Part shown: positions 1 through 11,480 of the stretch, in pieces
How positions within the stretch are numbered: position 1 is the stretch's first letter
Layout of the letters: each line of letters begins with the position of its first letter
Source of the DNA: Zea mays
Lineage: Eukaryota; Streptophyta; Magnoliopsida; Poales; Poaceae
Direction: 5' to 3'
NCBI RefSeq assembly: GCF_902167145.1
Contig: NC_050100.1
Location: 190,147,439 to 190,211,438 of the forward strand
DNA length: 64,000 nucleotides
Position numbers and translations under genes: made by a program
Notes under the pieces: generated by a model
Told to the model about the DNA's origin: nothing
Seen by the model: only the letters and a program-made list of their open reading frames with translations
The model's database searches: none

Positions 1-2
1 GG

Positions 3-581
3 CTCTCCAAGGTCTTCATGGACGGAGGCAGCAGCCTCAACATCATCTACGCCGAGACCCTAGAGCTCTTGGGGGTTGGTCGGTCCGAGATCCGGGCTGG
101 TGCAGCACCCTTCCACGGGATTGCACCCGGAAAGGGTATCCTGCCCCTCAGACAGATTGACTTGCCCGTCTGCTTTGGAACTCCCTCCAACTTCTGAAAG
201 GAAACCCTCACCTTTGAGGTAGTCGAGATCCAAGGGACCTATCACGTGGTGCTGGGAAGACCGTGCTACGCCAAGTTCATGGCCATCCCCAACTACACTT
301 ACCTCAAGCTCAAGATGCCTGGCCCCAAGAAAGTCATCACTGTCGGACCCATGTACCGCCACGCTTATGAGTGCGACGTGGAATGCGTGGAGTACGCCGA
401 AGCCCTTGCCGAGTCCGAAGCCCTCATCGCCGACCTAGGTTGCCTCTCCAAAGAGGCGCCCGACGCGAAGCGGCACGCCAGCAACTTCAAGCCAGCCGAA
501 GCAGTCAAATCTGTCTCTCTCGACCCCAGCAACGACGCCAGCAAGAAAGTCAAGATCGGCTCCGAGCTCGACCCCAAATAG
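3..581 (+). pseudogene. gag-pro: gag-protease C-terminal part (gypsy element 1), broken
   Basis: The reading frame starting at base 3 encodes an aspartic protease region with the active-site block MDGGSS near its start, followed by the flap-like segment LGRPCYAKFMAIPNY (around 258-302). It aligns with residues after about 755 of the gag-protease protein at 56540-59383. The frame is broken by TGA at 195-197; the homologous codon in the other element is an arginine codon starting CG, so a CGA to TGA change is likely. The frame ends at TAG 579-581, the same position and context (AAA TAG GAA) as in the other element, so that stop is probably native. The 5' part of gag is outside the window. Confidence 0.8.
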
Positions 582-3500
582 GAAGCAGTGCTCATCAACT
601 TTCTCCGCGCAAACGCCGAACTTTTTGCGTGGAGTCCCTCGGACATGCCGGGCATACCGAGGGATGTCGCCGAGCACTCACTGGACATCTGAGCCGGTGC
701 CCGACCCGTGAAGCAGCACCTGCGCCGTTTTGATGAAGAAAAGCACAGGGTCATAGGCGAGGAGGTCCACAAGCTAATGGCTGCAGGGTTCATCAAAGAG
801 GTATTCCATCCAGAATGGTTAGCTAACCCTGTGCTTGTAAAGAAAAAAGGTGGGAAATGGAGGATGTGCGTAGACTACACTGGGTTAAACAAAGCATGTC
901 CAAAGGTTCCCTACCCTCTGCCCCGCATCGATCAAATTGTGGACTCCACTGTTGGGTGCGAAACCCTGTCTTTCCTCGACGCCTATTCAGGTTATCACCA
1001 AATCAAGATGAAAGAGTCCGACCAGCTCGCGACTTCTTTTATCACACCTTTTGGCATGTATTGTTATACTACTATGTCGTTTGGCTTAAGGAATGCAGGT
1101 GCAACATACCAAAGGTGCATGAACCATGTGTTCGGAGAGCACATCGGTAGAACGGTCGAGGCTTACGTCGATGACATTGTCGTCAAAACAAGGAAAGCCT
1201 CCGACCTCATCTCTGACCTTGAGGTAACATTCAGGTGCCTAAAAGCGAAGAGCATAAAACTCAATCCTGAGAAGTGTGTCTTCGGAGTCCCCCGAGGCAT
1301 GCTCCTAGGGTTCATCGTCTCCGAACGAGGCATCGAGGCCAACCCGAAGAAAATTGTGGCCATCACCAACATGGGGCCAATCAAAGATTTGAAAGGAGTA
1401 CAAAGGGTCATGGGATGCCTTGCGGCTCTGAGCCGCTTCATCTCGCGCCTCGACGAGAAAGGATTGCCCTTGTACCGCCTCTTAAGGAAGGCTGAGCGCT
1501 TCACTTGGACACCCGAGGCCGAAGAAGCCCTCAGAAACTTAAAGGCACTCCTTACTAATGCGCCCATCTTGGTGCCCCCTGCCGCGGGAGAAGCCCTCTT
1601 GATTTACGTCGCCGCAACCACTCAGGTGGTCAGCGCTGCGGTCGTAGTCGAGAGACGAGAAGAAGGGCATGCACTGCTCATCCAGAGGCCAGTCTACTTC
1701 ATCAGCGAAGTGCTATCCGAGACCAAGATCTGCTACTCGCAAGTCCAGAAGCTACTATACGTAGTAATTCTGACACGGCAGAAGCTGCGACACTACTTCG
1801 AGTCTCATCCGGTTACTATGGTGTCATCTTTCCCCCTAGGAGAGATCATCCAGTGCCGAGAGGCCTCGGGTAGGATAGCAAAATGGGTAGTGGAACTCAT
1901 GGGGGAAACACTCTCATTCTCCCCTCGGAACGCCATAAAATCCCAAGTCTTGGCAAACTTCCTGGCTGAATGGACTGACACCGAGTTGCCGATGGCCCCA
2001 ATCCAGGCTGAACTTTAGACCATGTACTTCGATGGGTCGTTGATGAAAACCGGAGCAGGCGCGGGCTTGCTCTTCATCTCACCCCTCGGAGAACATGTGC
2101 GTTACGTAATACGCCTCCATTTTGCGGCGTCAAACAACGTGGCCGAATATGAGGCCTTGGTTAATGGGTTGCGCATCGCCATTGAGCTAGGGGTTCGACG
2201 CCTCGACGCTCGTGGTGACTCACAGCTTGTTATAGACCAAGTCATGAAGAGCTCTCACTGCCGCGATCGGAAAATGGAGGCCTACTGCGACGAAGTTCAG
2301 CGCTTGGAAGATAAGTTCTATGGGCTAGAGCTCAACCACGTTGCTCTACGGTACAACGAGACCGCGGATGAGCTGGCAAAAATAGCCTCGGGGCGAACGA
2401 CGGTTCACCCGAATGTCTTCTCCAGGGATATATATCAGCCATCTGTCAAAATTGACGACGCGCCCGAACCCGAGGAGACCTCGGCCCAGCCCGAGGTACC
2501 CTCGGCCGCCGAGGGTGAGGCCCTGCGTGTCGAGGTGGAGCGGAATGGGGTCACACCAGTCCCAAATTGGCAGACCCCATACCTGGAATATCTCCTCCGA
2601 GGAGAGCTGCCCCTCGATAAGGCCGAAGCTCGGCGACTGGCTCGACGCGCCAAGTCGTTCGTTTTGCTGGGTGATGAAAAGGAGCTATATCACCGCAGCC
2701 CCTCGGGCATTCTCCAACGATGCATATCCGTCGCCCAAGGACAAGAGCTGTTACAAGAAATACACTCGGGGGCTTGCAGTCACCATGCAGCGCCTCGGGC
2801 CCTCGTGGAAAACGCTTTTCGACAAGGTTTCTACTGGCCGACCGCAGTGGCCGACGCCACTAGGATTGTACGCTCCTGCCGAGGGTGTCAATTCTATGCG
2901 AGACAAACACACCTGCCTACTCAGGCTCTACAAACAATACATATCACTTGGTCGTTTGCTGTGTGGGGTCTGGACCTCGTCGGTCCCTTGCAGAAGGCAC
3001 CCGGAGGCTTCACGCACCTGCTGATCGCCATCGACAAATTCTCCAAGTGGATCGAAGTCCGACCCTTAACCAGCATTAGGTCCGAGCAGGCGGTGGCGTT
3101 CTTTACAAATATCATCCACAGCTTTGGGATCCCAAACTCTATCATCACCGACAATGGCACGCAGTTCACTGGGAAAAAGTTCCTAGACTTCTGCGAAGAC
3201 CACCACATCCGTGTGGACTGGGCCACAGTAGCTCACCCAATGACAAATGGGCAAGTGGAGCGCGCCAATGGCATGATTTTGCAGGGACTAAATCCGAGGA
3301 TCTACAACGACCTGAACAAGTTTGGCAAGCGGTGGATAAAAGAACTGCCCTCGGTGGTTTGGAGTCTGAGGACGACGCCGAGCCGAGCCACGGGTTTCTC
3401 ACCGTTTTTCCTAGTCTATGGGGCTGAGGCTATCCTACCCACGGACCTGGAATACGGTTCCCCGAGGACAAAGGCTTATGACGACCAAAACAACCAAACC

Positions 3501-3809
3501 AGCCGAGAAGATTCATTGGACCAGCTAGAAGAGGCTCGGGACGTAGCTTTGCTACACTCAGCGCGGTATCAGCAGTCCCTGCGACGCTACCATGCCCGAA
3601 GGATTCGGCCCCGAGGTTTCCAGGTGGGAGATCTGGTGCTTCGGCTACGACAAGACGCCCGAGGGCGCCACAAGCTTACTCCTCCCTGGGAAGGGCCGTT
3701 CATCATCGCTAAAATTTTGAAGCCCGGGACATACAAGCTGGCCAACGATCAAGGCAAGGTCTACAGCAATGCTTGGAACATCGAACAGCTACGTCGCTTT
3801 TACCCTTAA
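582..3809 (+). pseudogene. pol: pol: RT, degenerate RNase H, second RNase H, integrase (gypsy element 1), broken
   Basis: In phase with gag-pro after its TAG. RT lies about 780-1560 with LDAYSGYHQI and YVDD at 1164-1175. A degenerate RNase H (about 1600-1970) has lost its acidic residues. A second RNase H (2022-2410) keeps FDGS (Asp at 2031), EYEA, GDS and ETADE, the usual D-E-D-D set. Integrase follows (about 2700-3500) with an HHCC zinc-binding block ending CRGCQ, then catalytic LDLVGP, TDNGTQF and QVERANG (D, D, E), and a C-terminal WEGPF (GPY/F-type) segment ending FYP and TAA 3807-3809. No chromodomain. Two stops, TGA 690-692 and TAG 2016-2018, disrupt it; the other element has Trp (TGG) at the second. 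Non-functional. Confidence 0.88.
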
Positions 3810-3974
3810 AATGTTTCAAGTCGTTTATGTACCTCGGTCCCTTTACATGTACAAATAAAAAGTCTAGCTGTCAAGGGAGGATCGGCCTTGCCTCAGCAAA
3901 AACCGACCCTCCCTCAGGGGCTAGAAGGGGGGAACCCCCTCTGCGTCAAAATTTTCCTCGGAAAAGTTTTCTAC

Positions 3975-4378
3975 CAAAACGTCTTTCGTGCCTTTCGACT
4001 ATGTCGATGGCGGAATCCCAAAAACGAGCGAGTGAGACCTTGAACGGCAAGACCGACCAAGCCGAGGGACTCCAACGCCTCTGGGATACGGATACCTCAC
4101 TCATCACCTTCCGCGAAAGGCGGCTCACGCTCGGATAAGTGATTCTGTTACCGAACAAGTCCTAACGCTCGGGTAGAAAACGACTTTCATACCATTTCGA
4201 CTATATCGATAACAAAATCCTAAAAACGAGCGAGAGAGACCCTAAACGGCAAGGCCGACCGAGCCGAGGGACTCCTACGCCTCCGAGATACGGATACCTC
4301 ACTCGTCACCTTCCACGAAGGGTAGCTCACGCTCGGATAAGTGACTCTGCTACCGAACAAGTCCTAATGCTCGAAACA
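3975..4378 (+). repeat. Two-unit tandem repeat, period about 202 bp, downstream of pol
   Basis: The segment from about 3977 (tttcgactatgtcgat at 3993) recurs at 4195 (tttcgactatatcgat) and stays aligned through the tcggataagtga and ccgaacaagtccta blocks. The rest of 3810-4480 holds no recognisable gene. Tandem repeats in this position are known for Tat/Ogre-type elements; the element at 55890 has a different array at the same place. Confidence 0.85.
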
Positions 4379-4480
4379 AGAGGAAAGGAAACACAGCTTT
4401 AAACTCCAACATTGAAAATGTTTAGGCCTCAGCGGACGCAAGAAACATACGCATACTTAAAACAAACTATTCCTATAGGC

Positions 4481-6865
4481 TCAGGTATCGGCAGGGGGAG
4501 GAGCAGCACCCTCGGCGTCGTTTCCGCCCTCGGCAGAATCTGGCCCGGCCTCAGACGGCGACACGGGCGGAAGGACCTCCACCTCGAAGGAGGAAGCCAG
4601 CACCGCACTTGGGCCCTCGACAGCCGCGTCAAGCCTCTGGACCTCGGCTAAGGCGGCCTCCTCTTCGTCGGGTAAGCAGTACCCCTCACTGACCCGCTCC
4701 AGATCCACGTCGTAGTGGGAGGCGAGGACGGCGAAGGCCCGCCTAACGCCGTGGTGCAGCGCCCCGCGGAGTCTGCTGCGCACATGGCTGCCCAAGGCCC
4801 ATAGGTGACTCTGGGGGGAGCTACCCGAGGGCACGTCATCGAGGCCAAAGGCCCGGCAAAAGGCCGAGATAGCCTCGGACATGGCCACGCGGTCGGCCTC
4901 CTTCTGCTCAGCCGCCTAGGCAAGCGCCTTGCAGTTCTTGACGAACTCGTTAAGAGCCGTCTCGAACCCTGCAGATAGCCGGACAATGTTCTTCAAACAC
5001 GAGGAGAAGGACGAAGCTAAACCAAAGTCGCAAAGCAGGCGAAACGTACCTTCGGCCCGGGCACGCTGCTGTCAGGCCACGGCTTGGGCGGACTGGGCAG
5101 ACCCGACGGCCAGGCCCTCCGCAAGGGTCTCGGCCCGAGCAGACGCCTCGGCTAGCCGCTCTGTAGCCTCAGCCAGCTGACCCGTAAGGGCCTCAGCCCG
5201 GCTCACGGCCTCGGCATCTTGGCTCTGAGATTGGTCTCGCTCGCCGATGACCTGGCCAAGCTCTAGCTGCCGCTGCTGCATCTCCTCGGCCTGGGAAGCC
5301 ACCTGCTCCCGGGCCGACAAAGCCTCCGTCCATGCTGATGCCGCCTCTACCCGCGCCGCCGCTACCTCCGACTTCAGCTCATCGCAGAGCAGCTGAAGGT
5401 CCACCACCTCGGCGCTCCGTTGGGCGAGGCGCTCATTGGCCTCGGAAAGCATGGCCCACCGGGACCGCAGCGAATCCCAGACGTCGCTCTCGCGGCGGAT
5501 GAACAACGACTTGGCGGTGCTCACGTCCGCAAGTTCCTAAGGAAGGAAAACAGGATATTACAAAGAATGCCCTGGTCACGCAAGGTGTGCGTCTAAATCC
5601 TTACCTGGAAGACCCTGGGAACGTCCCTGGAAAGGATCTCCATGGTCGACCGAAGCGACCTCATCGCCGCCTCGATATACTCACGGAAATTATCCCGAGA
5701 CCTCTCCTCCAGCTCATCGTTGAGGGAGAGGAGGGGCTCCGGGCCCGAGGTGTCGTGACTCCAGAACAGGAGCGGCTGCCCACACCACTCATTGGGGTTG
5801 AGCTGCGCGGGGATAAGGCCGTTGCTCCCCAAGACGGGCCACGGTTCTACACGCCCCTCGACCAAGGCGTCGGGTCCCCCTGCAACCGATGCATCGGGCA
5901 CCGCCGCAGTCGACGTACTGGGCCTCCCCTCGGCTAAGGTGGTAGGCCTCCAATCACCGACCTCGGCAACGACGGCTACCCTCTCCTCATGGCCGAGAAC
6001 GGGGAGGTCGGGGATGACCACGGGCGGCGGCGCCTCAACCATCCCGACGTCGGCGGCGACGGGCGGCTCCGCGGGCGAATCAGCGACGGCCCCGGCAGGA
6101 GTCGATGCCGGCGCCGGCAACAAGTGAGGCGGGCTCGGGGCCGTGGCCGCATCCACGGCCTCCCTCGGCATGATGGCCGCTCCAACAGGGGGGTCAGCCT
6201 GGGAGGCTTGCCCCATGGCAACTCGTGCCGCCTGGGCCCCCTGCCGGAGCGCGTCTTGTGTGGAGGCCAACCAACCGGCATGATGCGCCGCAGCACCAGC
6301 TGCAGAGGCTGGCCCCGTCTTAAGGGCCTTCGTGGGGGCCAGACCAGCCGAGCCCTGCCTCCGCTTGCTGAAAGAAAGAGAGAGCAAGTTCAAGACACAC
6401 AGAGAAAAAACCAAAACAAAGGTATCCTCAGATACTTACCCGCTCCGGGGCAAGGCCAGTCGTGCCCGCGGGGAGGCCCCTCGAGCCCCGGTCTCTGCAG
6501 GCGCTGCCGAGGGTTGCCCCGCTGCCGGCTTCGGCACCGCTTCCACCTCGGGCGCCCGAGGCGCCGAGGGAGCGGCCTGCCCAGGCGTCGTCACGACGGA
6601 CGAGGGACTGACCTCCTGTACAGCCGGCACGGGCGCTTGCTCTTGGGGGACAGGCGGATTGGCCTGACCCCCCGGAGTCACCCCAATTATCTCGGCCAAG
6701 GGGCCAAGTACCCCCTTGGCCTGCCTCCGCTCCTCGGACCGAGACCTTGGTGTCCTGGCCCCAGGCACTGATGGTGCCAGCCCACTTGGAGGCTGGCTCG
6801 GTGACCCCTAGCCCGGCCTCGGGTCCGGGCTGAGGCCAAGTCGGGCCGCCATGTCATCGTCTCCG

Positions 6866-6903
<38 letters not shown>

Positions 6904-8134
6904 GTCGTCGTCGTCGTCGTCAGACGTCTCCAGCGACGGCTCCAACGGGAGCCCATCCCTCGCCTGCCTCCGACGATGCTTCTCTAAGGCTTCTCGAGCT
7001 CGCATCTTCTCGTGAGCTTGGGCCTTTTCCGCGTCCTTCTTCTCCTTTTCCTTCTCTATGGTGAGCCTACGCGCGGCTCGATCTGCCGCGTCCTCCGGGA
7101 CTGGTGGCCGGGAGAGTTTAAAACCCCTCAACCCCTAGGGACGAACAAAAATCCTAACAGTAAGAATCAAAGACATAAAAACTCAGTGGAAAACAGAAGG
7201 AGGATCGGACACTTACCAGGGACACGTACCCATGGTCGGGGCACATCGAGGGCTAGCTAAGGACGCCAGCATCCAGCCTCCCTACCGTACCCGCTACCCG
7301 CCTAAAGAGGTCGTCGATGGAGAGGGAGGTCGAAGACATCTGCGAGCCCTCCAAATCGACCCCTGGCTTCATCTCCGAGAGCCACAACCGCCGCTCTGCC
7401 AAAGGGAGCACCCTCCGACGATGGATAGCGGCGACGACCTCCGCAGCAGTAAGGCCCTCATCTCGTAACTTCTGCAAGGCACGCAGAATAGGCTGGAGCT
7501 TCTCCTGGTTCTCACGTGTGTCCCCCTAGCGCTAGTTATTGCCGGCGGCGGTCACCACTCGTTGAGAAAATGGCGGAAGCATCCCGTCGTCGTTTCGGAG
7601 ATAAAACCACCGGTTTTGCCACCCCTTGTTCGAAGATACAAGGGAGGCAGGGATGTACTGCTGCGCCCGCCCCGACCTCAGCTGGAGGGTGCAGCCACCG
7701 GCCCGCACCGCCATGCGGACCTTCTTCACATCCGTCGACGCGGCGAAGAACTCCGCGGAAAAGAGATGGGTCCACAGGTCCCAGTGAGGGTCAATCCCCA
7801 AAAACCCCTCGCAAACCGCCGCGAAAATGGCCGCTTGCGCAATGGAGTTGGGGTTGAAGTTATGCAGCTCCACCCCGTAGTGGTGTAGGAGCGCCCGCAT
7901 GAAGCGGCTCGCCGGCATCCCAAACCCCCGCTCATGGAAGGGGATGAAACTGACCACGTACCCCGGCAGCGGAGTCGGGTCGGCCTCGCTCCCGGGGGCC
8001 ATCCACTCAGGCTGCGGCCCGCTAGAGAGAGGACGGAGCAAACCATCGGAAACAAGGGCCTCCAGATCCTCCACAGTAACGGTGGAGAAAGGCCACGGGT
8101 CGCGCGGCGGAACGACGGTCGCCTTGTCAGCCAT
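4481..8134 (-). pseudogene. Antisense spliced gene inside gypsy element 1 (putative gypsy-type transposon family N-domain plus coiled coil), broken
   Basis: Five exons can be read on the minus strand: 8134-7217, 7134-6440, 6367-5605, 5536-5050 and 4968-4481. They are separated by GT-AG introns of 82, 72, 68 and 81 nt, with donors such as GTAAGT and GTAAGG. All phases match (0, 2, 0, 1), giving about 1116 codons. Exon 1 starts MADKATVVPP and contains FHERGFGMPASRFM and HHYGVELHNFNPN, features I associate with the 'putative gypsy type transposon' domain of grasses. Later parts are a charged KEKEKKDAEKAQ segment, an Asp run, a Pro/Ala-rich linker and a long coiled coil (exon 4). Six in-frame stops (7534, 7528, 7255, 6810, 5074, 4918; five TAG, one TGA) show decay. 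Function unknown. Confidence 0.82.
6851..6922 (-). repeat. ATC/GTC trinucleotide microsatellite encoding an Asp run
   Basis: About 20 consecutive tca/tcg triplets on the plus strand read as GAT/GAC on the minus strand, an aspartate tract in exon 2 of the antisense gene. Codons switch from pure GAC to pure GAT along the tract, as expected from slippage. Confidence 0.9.
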
Positions 8135-8275
8135 CGCCGAGCGGAAGCGGTGGAGGTGGAGGGGATGAGGTGCGCGGTTTTCTCTTCTCTGGCCTTTCTC
8201 TCAGGTTGCGGAAACCAAAGCAAAAGGCAAGCGCAAATGGCAGGGTAAAGAACCGCCGCCGACCCCTCTTCTGGG

Positions 8276-8283
8276 TATATAAA
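8276..8283 (-). promoter_or_regulatory. Candidate TATA box for the antisense gene
   Basis: ttatata lies about 145 bp upstream of the antisense start codon. On the plus strand the same bases read TATATAAA, an equally good TATA, so the direction is uncertain. Confidence 0.35.
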
Positions 8284-8635
8284 GGCCCGGGCGAGATCCA
8301 CATCCACCCAAAACATCGCCCGAACCCGTCACGAAATTCAAACTCGAAGGTGAAATGGTTTTTCTGTTCCTCGAACGACTCGCGCACGCGCAATAGATGC
8401 CCCGTGAATCGCCTGTCCCGTCGCATTAACTCCTTGGCAGGGCAAGCGACACCTCTGGCAGGCGAAGCGGGCGCCGTTTCACCTCCGTCATGATGACCGC
8501 GTCAAAAAAGGTGTGCCACATTATTTAAATTCATATCCTTTTCCTTCTCCTCTCTCTCTCTCTCTCTCTCTTGCCACAGGGATCGGGAAAGGGGATATTC
8601 CGGAAAAGGATCCTTCTCAGTGAAGGAAACGGGCC

Positions 8636-8785
8636 CCGAGCCCTCCTACTGATCAGGGGTTCGAAGGTTGCGCCCTGCGGGGTTCGGCGACCGCCCCAGA
8701 GCACTCGGGCTCCGAGCCCTTTACTGATCAGGGGTTCGAAGGCTGGCCCCTCGGAAGGGTTCGACAGCCGCCCCAGAGCACGCAG
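8636..8785 (+). repeat. 75-bp tandem duplication
   Basis: actgatcaggggttcgaagg occurs at 8648 and 8723, and both units continue into cgccccagagcac. Two imperfect copies, period 75. Confidence 0.8.
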
Positions 8786-9493
8786 AGTCAGGGATGACCC
8801 TGGGTACGTCCGTTACATGGCCGAGGCTCGGGCTGCACTCCCGAGGTACCTTAGGACATTTCCGAGACCAGTGGGAACGATTTGTAATTGAATCCCACCG
8901 GAGGGAGGCACCGAGCCCTCAGACCCTATCAAATGGGCCCAGGTCCAGCAAATCACCTGCAGGTACTTTTGGAGCGCGCCTCTGGGCCACTAGCCGACCC
9001 TTATCGAACGGGGCTCGGGCGTCCACTCGGATCACCCGATAGCAACTCACTGGAAACACCGGGTTCGGTGCCCTCCGAGGGTAACATGGCACTTTCCCCC
9101 ACTTTCTCCTTGCGGAAAGGCGACGAAGGGGCGTACAATAAAAGTCGAGACGGTCCTTGATCGTCCTCTCGCTCCATGCAGAGGCTCGGGGGCTGCTCTC
9201 GCACCAGGCTATGGCCAAATTGTCGACCACGTCGACAAAACAGCTTGAAAACTTGGAGCCTGACCATGCACCCGGGCTGCGGCCAGGCCACACGAGGAAA
9301 CAACGAGGCCGACCGAGGCATCACAAAAAGAATTAAGACCTCAGAGGAGTCAAACCACTCCTCCGAGGCCATGGGGGCTACACCCGACGGGTGCGCTCGC
9401 GCGCACCCATCGGAACAAAACATCACAGAGAAGGGCTAGTCTCCTTGCAAAAAATCCGACAGAACCTCCAAGCGAGTGCCTACACTCCCTTTG

Positions 9494-9508
9494 AGGCTCG
9501 GGGGCTAC
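9494..9508 (+). promoter_or_regulatory. Polypurine tract (plus-strand primer) of gypsy element 1
   Basis: gaggctcgggggcta directly precedes the LTR start TGTCTGG, the expected place for the plus-strand priming tract. Confidence 0.7.
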
Positions 9509-10796
9509 TGTCTGGTACCGTAATTAGGGGTACCCCCAACACTCCTTAAACATGGCTGGAAAGCATCTTCAGAACAAACCGCAAAGACTGATAAGCACGG
9601 TTCAAGTCAAGGCCTCGTCTACCAAGGGACGCGATCTCGTCTGAGCCCAGCCTCGAGCAAGAATAGTAGACCCGGACGGATTCACGCCTCGCCCGAGGGC
9701 CTCCTCAGGCAGTGGGCGCACCCTCGGCTCGCCCAAAGCCCAGCTCGGGCAAACTTTGTTGTGCAGCGACCTCGGCCAAATCGCCTTACCAACCGATCGT
9801 ATCGCGTGCACATTTAATGCGGGGATCGCCTGACACCTTATCCTGACACGTGTGCCGCAGTCGGCAAGGTCGAAATGACCGCATTCACTTCGCCCCTTTA
9901 CTGACCGTTCTGACAGGAAAACAACACTGTTTGCCCCACTCCGGCTACTGTGCCAACCACCAGGGAAAGACTAACAACAGTAAGTCATGGCCTCTCTCGA
10001 GTTCAGCCTCGAGCGCAACAGGGAGCTCCGCCTCGCCTGACTCCAGGTCTCGACCTCAGCCTCGGCCTCGGGAGAAGGTCTCCGCCTCACCCCAGGTCTC
10101 GACTGACGCCTCGGCCTCGGGAAGAGGTCTCCACCTCGCCCGACCTCGGCCTCGGCCTCGGGAGGAGTCACCGTCTCGCCCGACCTTGGCCTCGGACCGA
10201 CTACGCTACAGGGGATACATCATTACCCTACCTCTAGCTAGCCGCCTCAGGCTACGAAAGAACAAGACCAGAGTCACATCTAGATCACTCCGGCAACAGG
10301 TAATGATGGTTCCCCGCATGCATCCATGACGTCAATAGTCCACAAGCTCTCTACGGAAGCAAGGAAACGTCAGCAGGATCCATGCCGCACCGCCAGCTAC
10401 GCTTCATACAGGGCTCAAGCACCTCTCCACCGGACACGTTAGCACATTGCTACACCCCCATATGTACAGCTGGACCATCCCCTTGTGTCTATAAAAGGGG
10501 ATGCCCAGGACCTTCGAAAGGGGCGAGAGGCAACACGGGCAGCAGGAGCAACGGAGATGGACTCACCCAAACATCGAGCTCCACTCCGCAACACTAGACC
10601 CCCTCAGGAGGCCTAGGGCCCGTTCCTTCTCTCGCGAAGCTTGTAACCCATACTGCAAGCACCCCCGGTGCAAGATAATATAAGCCTCATCCCCCTCTTG
10701 TGTTCTATCTTGCATCAACCCATCTGGACAGGGGCACGCGGCACAAAATTCACTAGTCGGTCCGGTTGAGTGTCCCCCGGGTCCGAAACGCCGACA
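9509..10796 (+). repeat. 3' LTR of gypsy element 1
   Basis: It starts TGTCTGGTACCG after the polypurine tract and ends CCGACA (1288 bp, TG...CA). A TATA box (ctataaaag, 10489-10497) is followed by GC-rich leader sequence. A run of ctcggcctcggga units (about 10040-10190) forms an imperfect 48-bp tandem repeat of roughly three copies. The other LTR is outside the window, so the left boundary rests on the TG and the tract alone. Confidence 0.82.
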
Positions 10797-10901
10797 GGAT
10801 TGGACACCCAAAGAGCTTGTAAAGTTATGCAGTTTGTCTATAGGAATCAAGTGATCCAAGAAAAGTATATTTTTATGCAATGCTAGTTTTTTCAAAATTG
10901 A

Positions 10902-10936
10902 GATTGATATATATATATATATATGTATATATATTA
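10902..10936. repeat. AT dinucleotide microsatellite
   Basis: A run of at/ta dinucleotides interrupted by tg. Confidence 0.8.
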
Positions 10937-10949
10937 TGCTCATAATGAT

Positions 10950-11480
10950 GGTGAAAAGCACCATGTCACGATCGGGTCGTGATAGCGTGGTGCCCACGTC
11001 ATGTGATATCTGGATGAAACACATATGTGCACCATCTTTTAGGTTACATGAGAGCATCCATACCTTTTCCTCCTGACCTCCTCTATGATTCATTATTGAT
11101 GAAAGTAGGATTCACATTGGTTGATAATGGCCAACGGATCCGACTTGCTATCGAATTTAGGGAAGTGCATCTTCTAGAACCGGGAAGGGTTATCATTGTG
11201 GTTTTCACCCATGGTCCCTTTGGTGCCCCATGTGGAGACTTGCGTTGGCCAGTCAAACGAGCTCTTGACCGCCAGCATGTTGTTCTCGACTATGGTGCTC
11301 AAGGCATGGACCATATCGGCCAGGGACTTGATTATAGCCTTAAGGTTGTCATCCTAGAGCCAAGCATGGTGGTGATGATGGTGGTAGCATGTTGTGGCAT
11401 GGATGCGATGGGGTTGGATGGTAGAGGCGGTGGAGAGGAGGATCATCTCGAACCTGATATCATGTTGTTAAGAGCATCGA
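10950..11480 (-). pseudogene. Ty3/gypsy gag fragment, decayed
   Basis: Minus-strand translations in different frames give FPKFDSKSDPLAIINQCESY followed by EEKVWMLSCNLKDGAH and DVGTTLSRPD, the order of the conserved gag block of grass gypsy elements (FPKFDGK, NLEDGAQ, EGTPSW). Stops and shifts separate the pieces. It is not part of the Tat element that ends at 10796. The plus-strand ORF over it (11027-11503) is a shadow. Confidence 0.7.

Larger units (their letters stand above)
8135..9508. other. Non-coding 3' region of gypsy element 1, upstream of the antisense gene
   Basis: No convincing coding sequence. It holds a TATATAAA-like box (8276-8283, reading TTTATATA on the minus strand), a CT dinucleotide run at about 8548-8571, a 75-bp tandem duplication (8636-8785), a polypurine-like aggctcgggggctg (9182-9195), and the polypurine tract next to the LTR. 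The minus-strand TATA would lie about 145 bp before the antisense ATG at 8134. Confidence 0.6.
1..10796 (+). mobile_element. Ty3/gypsy LTR retrotransposon, Tat-like lineage, 5' part outside window (element 1)
   Basis: The order seen is protease tail, RT, RNase H, second RNase H, integrase without chromodomain, 202-bp tandem repeat, spliced antisense gene, polypurine tract, 3' LTR. In plants, a second RNase H plus extra ORFs between pol and the 3' LTR mark the Tat/Ogre group of Ty3/gypsy (family knowledge). The copy is dead: its gag-pol frame has extra stops at 195-197 (TGA), 690-692 (TGA) and 2016-2018 (TAG), besides the TAG at 579-581 that it shares with the element at 55890. The right end is the LTR end at 10796 followed by ggatt, a candidate 5-bp target duplication whose partner lies outside the window. 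Confidence 0.9.

Noticed and set aside
690..692. TGA in element 1 as a second recoding stop
   Set aside because: It is absent from the homologous position in element 2, unlike the shared TAG at 579-581, so it is a decay mutation.
2016..2018. TAG between the two RNase H domains of element 1 as programmed
   Set aside because: Element 2 has Trp (TGG) here; a single G-to-A change explains it.
5989..6771. 260-aa plus-strand ORF in gypsy element 1
   Set aside because: It spans the antisense gene's intron and exons and is a G/C-rich shadow; the minus-strand reading has consistent splice phases.
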